Both the position numbers and the translations under genes were made by a program. A DNA stretch of 64,000 nucleotides from Burkholderia anthina (GTDB taxonomy: Bacteria > Pseudomonadota > Gammaproteobacteria > Burkholderiales > Burkholderiaceae), in NCBI RefSeq assembly GCF_902498995.1, contig NZ_CABVLY010000007.1:1-64000 (forward strand), given 5' to 3'. The first letter of the stretch is position 1; every line of letters begins with the position of its first letter. Below, one piece after another: positions 43,727 to 51,661 of this stretch. The notes under the pieces were generated by a model. It ran no database searches and was not told where the DNA came from. It was given only the letters and a program-made list of their open reading frames with translations.

Positions 43727-45838
43727 ATGACCGCCAGTGGAACCCCGCCGCGTGATGCCCGAGGGCCCACGCGCCTCAAGACCATGTTACGCCAGCCGCT
43801 CGCGGCCGGCGTCGTCACGCTGTTCGCCGGCGCCGCGCTGTCGCTCGGCGTTGCGCTGCTCGTTCGCGAGCAGTGGCAAGGCGCCGTCCATACGCGTTTC
43901 GAACGCCGCACGGCGCACGTGACCGCGATGCTGCGCCACGAACTGCAGTCCGGCGTCGCCGTGCTCGAAAGCGCGCGCGGCGCGTACGGTCTCGCGCCGC
44001 AGATGACGCCCGACCAATGGCGCCGGTACGCCGACACGCTCGATCTCGACAGCGGATATTCGCCGGTCCGGCAGATCGGCTATGCGGCGTTGTCGCCGGC
44101 CGCGCGCAGCGCCCTCGCCGGCAAGGCGCCGATGCCGGCCGGCTCGCTGGCCGTCGCCACGCTCAGCGCCCCGACGTCGAGCTCGGTCGTCGTCCGCTTC
44201 GGCGCGTCGGACGCCGCGCCGCTCGCGCGTACGCTGCGCACCGGCGACGTCGCGCTCGGCATCCACCCGGCCGACGACGATACGTCCCGCGACACGCGCA
44301 CCCTCACGCTGTTCCTGCCCGCGACGGCCTCGCCGCGCACGGCCGTCGCGCCATCCGGCCCGCACGAGCCCGGCACCGACGGCGTGCTGTTCGCGGAAGT
44401 GAGTCCGAATCATCTGGTCGAGCGCGCGCTCGACGCGGAACGCGGGCTCGATCTGCGGATGAGCGCCGGCGACGACCCGCACCCGTTCGCGAGCGCCGAG
44501 ACGACGACCGACGAGGCGTCGATGTCGCCCGACCTGATGCGGCGGTCCGAACAACTGAATTTCGGCGGCACCGTGCTGACGCTCGCCTATTCCGCCGACG
44601 GCCGTCCGAGCGCGACCGGCGCGCAGCGCGCGGCCGGCACGGTGCTCGCGGCGGGACTGATCGCGTCGTTCGTGTTCGCGGCGCTCGTCCATGCGCTGCT
44701 GCGCGGCCGCGCCGGCAGCGCCGACGTCGGCGCCAGCAGCCGCGGCATCCTCAACGAAGCGCGGATGATGGGCATCATCCGTTCGTCGATGGAAGCGATC
44801 ATCACGATCGACGAGAAGCAGACGGTCGTGATCTTCAATCCGATGGCCGAGCAAGTGTTCGGCGTGTCGGCGATGGAAGCGATCGGCGCGCCGCTGTCGC
44901 GCTTCATCCCCGAGCGGTTCCGCGCCGCACACGCGAAGCACGTCGACCAGTTCGGCGTGACGGGCGTGTCCGAGCGGCAGATGGGCCGCCAGCGCGTGCT
45001 GTTCGGGCTGCGCGGCAACGGCGAGGAATTCCCGATCGAGGCGTCGATCTCGCAGATCCGCGATGCGTCGGGCAAGCTCTACACGGTCATGCTGCGCGAC
45101 ATCACCGAGCGGCAGCGCGCCGAGAATGCGCTGAAACAGTCGCGCGAGGAGCTGCGCGAGCTGTCGGCGAACCTGCAGAACGTGCGCGAAGAGGAAAAGA
45201 CCCGCATCGCGCGCGAGCTGCACGACGACCTCGGCCAGCAGCTCACCGCGCTGAAGATGGACCTGTCCGTCGTCGAACAGCAGTTGCGCGCGCCCGGTCG
45301 CGCGCAGCCCGACGACGGCATGCTGTCGCACCTGCTGGCCATGCGCCGGCTGATCGACGCGACGGTCGCGTCGGTACGGCGCATCGCGGCCGACCTGCGA
45401 CCCGTGATGCTCGACGATCTCGGCCTCGTGCCCGCGATCGAGTGGCTCGCGAACGACTTCACGAACCGCTACGGCATCGATGTCGAACGCCACATCGAAA
45501 CCGGCGGCCTGACATTCACCAGCGCGGGGGCGACCACGCTGTTCCGCATCGTCCAGGAAGCGCTGACGAACGTCGCGCGCCACGCGGATGCGACGCGCGT
45601 CGCGCTGCGGCTCGACGTCGAGGAAGGCTTCTGCGTGCTGCGCGTCGCGGACAACGGTCGCGGCGCGGCGCCGGGCGGTCCCGCCCACGAGGACAAATCG
45701 TTCGGCCTGATCGGCATTCGCGAGCGCGCACACATGCTGGGCGGCACCGTGACGATCGACACCGCGCTCGCGCGCGGCTTCTCGATCACCGTCGCGTTTC
45801 CGCTCAGCACCGTTCAACAGGAAACCACCCTCACATGA
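43727..45838 (+). CDS. NarL-type sensor histidine kinase with CHASE and PAS domains
   Basis: A 703-residue protein; ATG 43727 gives a short cytoplasmic tail before the first membrane segment (ATG 43784 is an alternative). A periplasmic CHASE domain (about 50-290; GAYGLAPQMTPDQWRRY) is followed by a second membrane segment, a PAS domain (ITIDEKQTVVIFNPMAEQVFG) and a HisKA_3/HATPase kinase with ARELHDDLGQQLTALKMDL (phosphorylated His) and the ATP lid DNGRGA. It overlaps the next gene (ATGA), its partner regulator. Confidence 0.9.
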   Translation: MTASGTPPRDARGPTRLKTMLRQPLAAGVVTLFAGAALSLGVALLVREQWQGAVHTRFERRTAHVTAMLRHELQSGVAVLESARGAYGLAPQMTPDQWRRYADTLDLDSGYSPVRQIGYAALSPAARSALAGKAPMPAGSLAVATLSAPTSSSVVVRFGASDAAPLARTLRTGDVALGIHPADDDTSRDTRTLTLFLPATASPRTAVAPSGPHEPGTDGVLFAEVSPNHLVERALDAERGLDLRMSAGDDPHPFASAETTTDEASMSPDLMRRSEQLNFGGTVLTLAYSADGRPSATGAQRAAGTVLAAGLIASFVFAALVHALLRGRAGSADVGASSRGILNEARMMGIIRSSMEAIITIDEKQTVVIFNPMAEQVFGVSAMEAIGAPLSRFIPERFRAAHAKHVDQFGVTGVSERQMGRQRVLFGLRGNGEEFPIEASISQIRDASGKLYTVMLRDITERQRAENALKQSREELRELSANLQNVREEEKTRIARELHDDLGQQLTALKMDLSVVEQQLRAPGRAQPDDGMLSHLLAMRRLIDATVASVRRIAADLRPVMLDDLGLVPAIEWLANDFTNRYGIDVERHIETGGLTFTSAGATTLFRIVQEALTNVARHADATRVALRLDVEEGFCVLRVADNGRGAAPGGPAHEDKSFGLIGIRERAHMLGGTVTIDTALARGFSITVAFPLSTVQQETTLT

Positions 45839-46482
45839 TCAAGGTGCTCATCGCCGACGACCATACGCTCGTGCGAGACGGTCTGCGGCACATCCTCCAG
45901 AACGCCACCGGATTCGAGGTGGCCGGCGAAGCGTGCGACGGCCCGTCGACGATCGCGCTCGTCCGCTCGACGCCCGCGCAGGTGCTCGTGCTCGACCTGT
46001 CGATGCCGGGTCGCAACGGCGTCGAGCTGATCAAGCAGATCAAGGACGAGAAGCCCGCGCTGCGGGTGCTCGTGCTGACCATGCACGCGGAGCAGCAATA
46101 TGCGGTGCGCGCGTTCCGCGCGGGTGCGTCGGGCTACCTGACGAAGGAAAGCGCGAGCGCGGAGCTGGTCGGCGCGGTCACGAAGGTCGCGTCGGGCGGC
46201 GTCTACGTGAGCCTCGCGATGGCCGAACAGTTCGCGCAGAGCCTGAACGAGCCGGCCGAAACGCTGCCGCATCAGCGGCTGTCCGATCGCGAGTTCGACG
46301 TGTTCCGGCGCATCGCCGCCGGCCAGACGCTGACCGAGATCGCGCAGGCGCTGTGCGTGAGCGCGAAGACGGTCAGCACCTACAAGACGCGGATTCTGGA
46401 AAAGATGCAGATGCCGCACGAAGCGGCGCTGGTCCGTTACGCGATGCGGCACAAGCTGCTCGATGAAACGGACGACGTATAA
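45835..46482 (+). CDS. NarL/LuxR-family response regulator
   Basis: A 215-residue regulator. The receiver has the acidic pair in IADDHTLVRDGL, the phospho-acceptor in VLVLDLSMPGRNG, and Lys in GYLTKESASAE. The C-terminal LuxR helix-turn-helix is LSDREFDVFRRIAAGQTLTEIAQALCVSAKTVSTYKTRI in substance. It is translationally coupled to the kinase. Targets are not known; the divergent Usp gene is a good candidate. Confidence 0.93.
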   Translation: MIKVLIADDHTLVRDGLRHILQNATGFEVAGEACDGPSTIALVRSTPAQVLVLDLSMPGRNGVELIKQIKDEKPALRVLVLTMHAEQQYAVRAFRAGASGYLTKESASAELVGAVTKVASGGVYVSLAMAEQFAQSLNEPAETLPHQRLSDREFDVFRRIAAGQTLTEIAQALCVSAKTVSTYKTRILEKMQMPHEAALVRYAMRHKLLDETDDV

Positions 46483-46560
46483 CGGCGACGTGTAACGGAC
46501 CAGGCCGGCCCGCTGCGCCGACTGCGCCTCGCGCGGCCGGCCGCACGAAGCGCGGTTGCA

Positions 46561-46965
46561 TTACCTGGCAGGCACCGGACACGCGAGATCGCCTTCCTCG
46601 CACGCCAGATAGCCCTTCAGCGTCTCGGTGCGCGTCTTCGTCAGATCGTCGAGGCAGGTCGACACGACCATCGGATACACGCTGCCGCCCTCGGCATTCG
46701 CGCTGGAAAAGTTGCATTCGGCATCGCGATAGGCGATCCACGCGCGCTGCGCGTTCACGAGCTTCTCGGCGAGCGGCCGGGCGTCGCGCAACCGCGCGGT
46801 GACGGCCTGGTACGTGCGGTTCAGTTCCGCATCGGATTTCTTGTATGCACGATCGGCACACGCGGTCATCGCCGCCTGATCCGTCGCGTCCGCGCAATTC
46901 GCCTGCGCATGGGCGAGGTTCGCCGTCAGCGCCAGCGAGCACAGCAGACCGGTCAACACACGCAT
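46561..46965 (-). CDS. LprI-like (DUF1311) exported protein
   Basis: A 134-residue protein with a signal peptide (MRVLTGLLCSLALTANLAHA). The mature part has the four-cysteine pattern and the motif YRDAECNFSSANAEGGSVYPMVVSTCLDDLTKTRTETL in substance, which marks the LprI family. Family members act in the periplasm, and one is a lysozyme inhibitor. Six Cys in the mature part would make disulphides. It is followed by a signalling pair on the other strand. Confidence 0.87.
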   Translation of the reverse strand: MRVLTGLLCSLALTANLAHAQANCADATDQAAMTACADRAYKKSDAELNRTYQAVTARLRDARPLAEKLVNAQRAWIAYRDAECNFSSANAEGGSVYPMVVSTCLDDLTKTRTETLKGYLACEEGDLACPVPAR

Positions 46966-47172
46966 GGATGCTCCTGGATTGTTTGTTGTTCGTTGATGTC
47001 GTGGAACCCGATGCCTGGCTGGCGATGCTGCCGCGCGCCGGCACGCGGTGCTGCGGACAGGCCGGCGCCGGCCCCCCAGGCGCAACGGCTGTCGTACCGC
47101 GTCGGTACCGTCCGCGATGCTAGCGTACGCGCAGCGGATTGTCAGCCGGCGCCGCGCGGGCCGCGGACGCAA

Positions 47173-47205
47173 AAAAGCCCGCGCTCGATCGGAGTGCGGG
47201 CTTTT
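47173..47205 (-). terminator. Rho-independent terminator of the DUF4148 gene
   Basis: AAAAGCCCGC and GCGGGCTTTT form a stem with a 13-base loop; read on the minus strand it ends in six T residues. It is 47 bases beyond the stop codon at 47252. Confidence 0.85.
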
Positions 47206-47251
47206 CGGTACGACGGGGCGGCGGTTCGGAAACCGCCGTGCAGCGAACGGC

Positions 47252-47581
47252 TTAGTGGCCGAAGTACACCGACGAACGATCGGCTGCGGCCGGCACGACC
47301 ACGCGCTGGCCGGACTGCGACGTCGCGCTCGGGTTCGCGCCGTAGCCCGTCGCGTCAACCGACGCGCCAGTGCCCTGCGCTGCGGCGATCTTCGCCTGTG
47401 CAGCCTGGATGTTTTCCGGGTAGTTCATCCAGTCGTTCGGGTTGTAGCCGGCCTTTTCGAGCTGCACCAGCTCGGCACGCACTTGAGCGCGCGTCAGCGG
47501 CTGCTGGTTCGATTGGGCAAACGAGACGACCGGTGCGGCCACCAGAGCGGCCAGTGCAACTGCCTTGATCAGCGATTTCAT
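47252..47581 (-). CDS. DUF4148-family exported protein
   Basis: A 109-residue protein with a clear signal peptide (MKSLIKAVALAALVAAPVVSFA) and the family motif LTRAQVRAELVQLEKAGYNPND, then YPENIQAAQAKIAA. The family is very common in Burkholderia, in many copies, with unknown function. A strong AGGTAAG lies before the start and a good terminator after the stop. Confidence 0.9.
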   Translation of the reverse strand: MKSLIKAVALAALVAAPVVSFAQSNQQPLTRAQVRAELVQLEKAGYNPNDWMNYPENIQAAQAKIAAAQGTGASVDATGYGANPSATSQSGQRVVVPAAADRSSVYFGH

Positions 47582-48031
47582 GATGCTTACCTCCAGATTG
47601 TTTTGTCAGGCGCTCAGGACTTGTGGTCCGTTGCGCATGAACAGAAGTCTAGGCGCGGCCAAACTCAGGGTAAATACCTAAATCGCTAATTCACTGTTGA
47701 CGGAATCCATACAATCAACGCGCACTCGGTTGAATTATCAGACGATTGCGGCCGCATTCGAACCCAATAGGCCGAGCTGACGGCGCTCGGCCCGGCCGAT
47801 TCGCCATTTCGCGACAGCCCCGGATACAACGACAACGCGCTGCGGTGGAAGCCGGGTCGTGCCCCCGCCCTGCGCCGGCTCCGGAACCATGCTTCGCAGG
47901 CATGCGGGTGAGCCTGGAAAGTCTTTTTCCGTTTCGCGCCGCAACGTTACGCTGCCTGCACGAGCTAGCGCACTCATCGAAGCTCTCCCTGCGTTGCGTT
48001 TGACATGAACCTACCCGACTGGAGCCGCAAA
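47582..48031. other. Divergent intergenic region
   Basis: No gene is seen. The part next to the SDR gene carries the motif CAGGCATG-N13-AAAGTCTTTTTC at 47897-47929, shared with the LysR intergenic region. The part next to the DUF4148 gene is AT-rich. Confidence 0.45.
47897..47929 (+). promoter_or_regulatory. Shared promoter motif, SDR copy (LysR target candidate)
   Basis: CAGGCATG (47897-47904), 13 bases, AAAGTCTTTTTC (47918-47929). The same two blocks with the same spacing occur at 49759-49791. It is about 100 bases before the SDR start at 48032. Confidence 0.6.
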
Positions 48032-48778
48032 ATGAACCAACCCGCCGTCCTGATCACCGGCGCCCTCACGGGCATCGGCCGCGCCACCGCTTTTGCATTC
48101 GCCCGCGCGGGTGCGCGCCTCGTCGTGTCCGGCCGCCGTGCCGCGGAAGGGTCGGCGCTCGAAGCCGAATTGCGCGAAGCAGGCGCACAGGCCTTCTTCG
48201 TGCAGGCCGACGTACGCCGCGACGAAGACGTCCGCCACCTCGTCGACGAAACCGTCGCCCGGTTCGGCCGGCTCGACGTTGCAGTCAACAATGCCGGCAC
48301 GGAAGGCAAACCGGGACCGGTGGTCGATCAGACTGCCGAGCGCTACGCGGATACCTTCGACACCAACGTGCTCGGCACGCTGCTGAGTCTCAAGCATGAA
48401 CTGCGCGTGATGACCGCACAGCAAGCCGGCAGCATCATCAACATATCTTCGACTTACGGTCATGAAGGCGCGGCATTCGCGTCGGTGTATGCGGGAAGCA
48501 AGCACGCCGTGGAAGGCATCACGAAATCCGCTGCGCTCGAAGCCGCATCGGCGCGCGTTCGCGTCAATGCCGTCGCGCCCGGCCCCACCGACACGGGCAT
48601 GCTGGACCGTTTCACCGGCACGCCGGAGAACAAGGCCTCGCTCGCGGCAACGGTTCCGCTCGCGCGAATCGGCCGGCCCGACGACATCGCCGCGGCGGTG
48701 CTCTACCTGGCGAGCGACGGTGCCGCGTTTGTCACGGGGCAGATCCTCACCGTCGACGGCGGCAAGACGGCGGGTTGA
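48032..48778 (+). CDS. Short-chain dehydrogenase/reductase (SDR)
   Basis: A 248-residue classical SDR. The cofactor motif is TGALTGIGRA (TGxxxGIG), followed by NNAG and the active-site set Ser in NISSTY and YxxxK in YAGSKHAVEG; the C-terminus ends in the usual GQILTVDGGKTAG. Arg in SGRRAAEGS after strand 2 suggests NADP(H). It starts at 48032 after a GGAG. Its promoter shares a motif with that of the LysR gene region, so it is probably a LysR target. The substrate is unknown. Confidence 0.88.
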   Translation: MNQPAVLITGALTGIGRATAFAFARAGARLVVSGRRAAEGSALEAELREAGAQAFFVQADVRRDEDVRHLVDETVARFGRLDVAVNNAGTEGKPGPVVDQTAERYADTFDTNVLGTLLSLKHELRVMTAQQAGSIINISSTYGHEGAAFASVYAGSKHAVEGITKSAALEAASARVRVNAVAPGPTDTGMLDRFTGTPENKASLAATVPLARIGRPDDIAAAVLYLASDGAAFVTGQILTVDGGKTAG

Positions 48779-48850
48779 GGCTTTCGACGCGGGCGGCGCC
48801 GCTTCCCGCTCGCGTCACGGGTTTCGGCGCGCGGCCTGCCGTTGCGCCGC

Positions 48851-49732
48851 TTATTGCCTGATCTGGTCGATGCGCGACAGAAACGTCGACAGGATCGCCG
48901 AACGGTTGTTCCGGTTATAGCCGACCACCAGCGCGATGCTCGGCGGTTCGCCCTTCAGCGGCCGGCTTGTCACCGACCAGGGCAGCAGTTTCTCGGCATA
49001 CGCGGGCAGCAGTGCAACGCCGCCCGTCGACGCGATGAGCGACATCGCCATCGTCAGGTTATGGACGCGATGCGCGGGCTCGATGGCGACATCGTTGGTC
49101 GCCAGATAGTTTTCAATCGCGCCGCGCATGGGGCCCGCGACGTCCGAGGCGCCGATGAACAATTCGTTCGCCAGTTCGCGCACGTCGATCTCGTCGAAGG
49201 CCGCGAGGCGATGGTCGCTCGGCATGAGCACGACGAAAGGCTCGCGCGCGACCGTCACGTATTCGAGGTCGGGCCGGCCGGCTTCGGCACGCATGAAGGC
49301 GACGTCCAGCCGCCCGGTCGACAATCCCTCCGCGAGATCGGGAGAGTGCTCGCTCGACACCGTCATTTCGATGCCGCGCAGATCGCTCGCGAGCACGCGG
49401 GTCGCCTCGCCCAGCCAGGTCACCTCCTGCCCGCTCAGAAAGCCGACGGCAAACGTCTGCTTCGACGGACGCGCCGCCCGTCGCGCCGCATCGCGCGCCG
49501 CATCGACCTGCGCAAGGGCGAGGCGCGCATGGTCCAAAAATGCCTTGCCGGCGTCGGTCAGCTCGATGCCCCGCGCGCTACGCACGAACAGTTGCGCGCC
49601 CACTTCGTACTCGAGGTCCCTGATCTGCCGGCTCAGAGACGGCTGGGACGTGTACAGCCGACGTTCCGCCGCGACGGTCAGGCTGCCCTCTTCGGCCACC
49701 GCGACGAAATAACGAAGATGACGCAGTTCCAT
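48851..49732 (-). CDS. LysR-family transcriptional regulator
   Basis: A 293-residue LTTR: N-terminal winged helix (MELRHLRYFVAVAEEGSLTVAAERRLYTSQPSLSRQIRDLE in substance) and a co-inducer domain in two lobes. It is divergent from a truncated SDR gene, and the intergenic region has a perfect repeat, CATGCCT-GAC-AGGCATG at 49750-49766, 17 bases from the start. The half-site CAGGCATG recurs before the SDR at 48032, so the regulator likely controls both sides. Confidence 0.9.
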   Translation of the reverse strand: MELRHLRYFVAVAEEGSLTVAAERRLYTSQPSLSRQIRDLEYEVGAQLFVRSARGIELTDAGKAFLDHARLALAQVDAARDAARRAARPSKQTFAVGFLSGQEVTWLGEATRVLASDLRGIEMTVSSEHSPDLAEGLSTGRLDVAFMRAEAGRPDLEYVTVAREPFVVLMPSDHRLAAFDEIDVRELANELFIGASDVAGPMRGAIENYLATNDVAIEPAHRVHNLTMAMSLIASTGGVALLPAYAEKLLPWSVTSRPLKGEPPSIALVVGYNRNNRSAILSTFLSRIDQIRQ

Positions 49733-49749
49733 GCTCGCGTTCCTTTAGG

Positions 49750-49791
49750 CATGCCTGACAGGCATGGAGTCCAGCTTACAAAGTCTTTTTC
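49750..49791. promoter_or_regulatory. LysR operator candidate and shared promoter motif
   Basis: CATGCCT-GAC-AGGCATG is a perfect inverted repeat (49750-49766). Its right arm starts the block CAGGCATG-N13-AAAGTCTTTTTC (49759-49791), found with identical spacing at 47897-47929. A looser version (TGGAAGACGTTTCCCGTTTC) is near 50795-50815 before the third SDR gene. Confidence 0.6.
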
Positions 49792-49880
49792 GCGCGAACA
49801 AGCGGCGACTATCGTTCGATCACGTCATCCGACCAAACGCTCCGTCGCCTCAACGTCGGTTATCTGCCGAAAGGACGATC

Positions 49881-50105
49881 ATGACCACCCTGACAGGAAA
49901 GACCGCGCTCGTCACCGGCACGTCTCGCGGCATCGGACGCGCCACCGCGCTTGCGCTCGCGCAGGCAGGCGCCCGGGTCGTCGTTCGCTATCGCCGTGGT
50001 GCGCGCCAGGCCAAGGCGGTCGTCGCCGACATCACGGCTGCGGGCGGTCGTGCCCATGCCGTTCAATGTACTTCGGCGTGGGGCCTGCCGTGGTCTCGAT
50101 CCTGA
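49881..50105 (+). pseudogene. Truncated SDR gene
   Basis: From ATG 49881, MTTLTGKTALVTGTSRGIGRATALALAQAG is a perfect SDR start, close to that of the gene at 50878. After residue about 62 (AAGGRAHAVQ) the SDR sequence stops and the frame ends at 50105. A different frame then shows a hydrophobic run (MYFGVGPAVVSILTLALTGG from 50066), which belongs to no SDR. The arrangement looks like a deletion that joined the N-terminal quarter of an SDR to the end of another gene. The NADP-binding half-fold alone cannot be active. Confidence 0.7.
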
Positions 50106-50237
50106 CGCTCGCGCTGACCGGCGGCCATCCTCGCGGGACCGCCGAACCAGCGATCTGCCGAGACCTGCCGAACACACCATCCCGGGGCTGCGTCCGTGCG
50201 GCCCGCCGGCTTCCGCTGTTCCGCCAAGGAGTTGATC

Positions 50238-50648
50238 ATGTCTACCACGCATCCGAACGACAAACCCGTCAAGATACCGGGCCCCGACCATCCGATCACG
50301 ATCGAACGCCATCCGTCGAGAATCGTCGTCAAGGCTGGCGGCAAGGTGATCGCGGATACCCGCGACGCGCTCACGCTGCGCGAGGCACGCTACCCGGCCG
50401 TGATCTACATCCCGCGCAAGGACGTCGACATGACGCAGCTTGCGCGCACCGACCACGCCACCTACTGCCCGTACAAGGGCGACTGCGCCTACTTCTCGAT
50501 TCCGATCGCCGGCGAACGCGGCATCGATGCGGTCTGGACCTACGAGCATCCTTACGCAGCCGTTGCTCCGATCCGCGAGCATCTGGCCTTCTACCCCGAC
50601 CGGATCGACTCGATCGAGGAACTGCCGGCCGGCACGATGGCCGCTTGA
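50238..50648 (+). CDS. DUF427-family protein
   Basis: A 136-residue protein behind AAGGAGTTG. It has the DUF427 features: ITIERHPSRIVVKAGGKVIADTRDAL, YIPRKDVDMTQL, and THH-like TYCPYKGDCAYFSI, then WTYEHPYAAV. The family has a small beta fold with conserved Cys/Lys; its function is not established, but it often accompanies SDR genes in LysR-controlled groups. The stop lies within a 10-base tandem duplication (50640-50659). Confidence 0.85.
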   Translation: MSTTHPNDKPVKIPGPDHPITIERHPSRIVVKAGGKVIADTRDALTLREARYPAVIYIPRKDVDMTQLARTDHATYCPYKGDCAYFSIPIAGERGIDAVWTYEHPYAAVAPIREHLAFYPDRIDSIEELPAGTMAA

Positions 50649-50877
50649 TGCCGCTTGATGCCGTTTTCCGCGCGGAACGCCACGCGACCGGAGAAGCAAC
50701 CTGAAAATAACCCGACAGGCACATCCCCGATGCTCAACCGAGCCTTTATCCGGCCGCCAATCTCGGCTCGCTCCATCCATACCCGGAGCGTTTCGTGGAA
50801 GACGTTTCCCGTTTCCGGCCCTGAACCCGTAGTCGCTACGCCCGCATTTTCGACGCGTCATCCAAGGAGAATGAATC

Positions 50878-51627
50878 GTGAGTACTGATCTTGACGGCAA
50901 GACGGCCCTTGTCACGGGCGCATCGCGCGGCATCGGCCGCGCAACCGCCCTGGCCCTGGCCGCAGCGGGCGCACGCGTGATCGTGCATTTCGGCAGCGAC
51001 GAACAGGCTGCGCAATCCGTTGTCGAGACGATTCGCGCGTCGGGCGGTTCGGCCGAGAAGATCGCCGCAGACCTGAGCACCGCGAACGGCCCGCACGAAC
51101 TGGCCCGTCAGGTACGCGCGCTGGTCGGAGAGCGCCTCGACATTCTCGTTGCAAATGCCGGAATCTCGAAGGCCTCGCCCATCGCGGAGACGACGGTCGA
51201 CGACTTCGACCGTCTGTTCGCCGTCAACGTGCGCGCACCGTACTTCCTTGTCCAGCAACTGCTGCCCGTGCTGGGTGAAGAGAGCAGCGTGATCCTGCTG
51301 TCGTCCCTCGCCGCCCGCAGCTCGGTTGGCAACCTGTCGGCCTACGCCGCGACCAAGGGCGCAATCGACACGTTGGTCAAGCACTTCGCCGAATCGCTCG
51401 GCGAGCGCGGCATCCGCGTGAACGCCGTCGCACCGGGCGTCGTCGAGACCGACATGTCGAACTTCGCCAAAACCGATGCCGGCCGGGACTTCACCCTCGG
51501 CATGCAGGCCCTCAAGCGCGTGGCGCAGCCCGACGACATCGCAGGCGCGGCCCTGTTCCTCGCCTCCGACGCGGCGCGCTGGGTGACGGGCGACACGCTG
51601 CGTGTCGATGGCGGCTCGAAGCTCTGA
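50878..51627 (+). CDS. Short-chain dehydrogenase/reductase (SDR)
   Basis: A 249-residue classical SDR from a GTG start after AAGGAG: TGASRGIGRA, NAGIS, Ser in LLSSLAARSS, YAATKGAIDT and the C-terminal GDTLRVDGGSKL. It resembles FabG-type and sugar or steroid SDR proteins. It is probably the intact counterpart of the truncated gene at 49881 (very similar first 40 residues). Its end converges with the PBP1A gene 34 bases on. Confidence 0.88.
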   Translation: MSTDLDGKTALVTGASRGIGRATALALAAAGARVIVHFGSDEQAAQSVVETIRASGGSAEKIAADLSTANGPHELARQVRALVGERLDILVANAGISKASPIAETTVDDFDRLFAVNVRAPYFLVQQLLPVLGEESSVILLSSLAARSSVGNLSAYAATKGAIDTLVKHFAESLGERGIRVNAVAPGVVETDMSNFAKTDAGRDFTLGMQALKRVAQPDDIAGAALFLASDAARWVTGDTLRVDGGSKL

Positions 51628-51661
51628 CACCCGGAGAAACCGCCATGCCCCACGCGGCGCG

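Noticed and set aside
50640-50659. Ten-base tandem duplication GCCGCTTGAT at the DUF427 stop codon
   Set aside because: It only repeats the stop codon region and has no visible effect.
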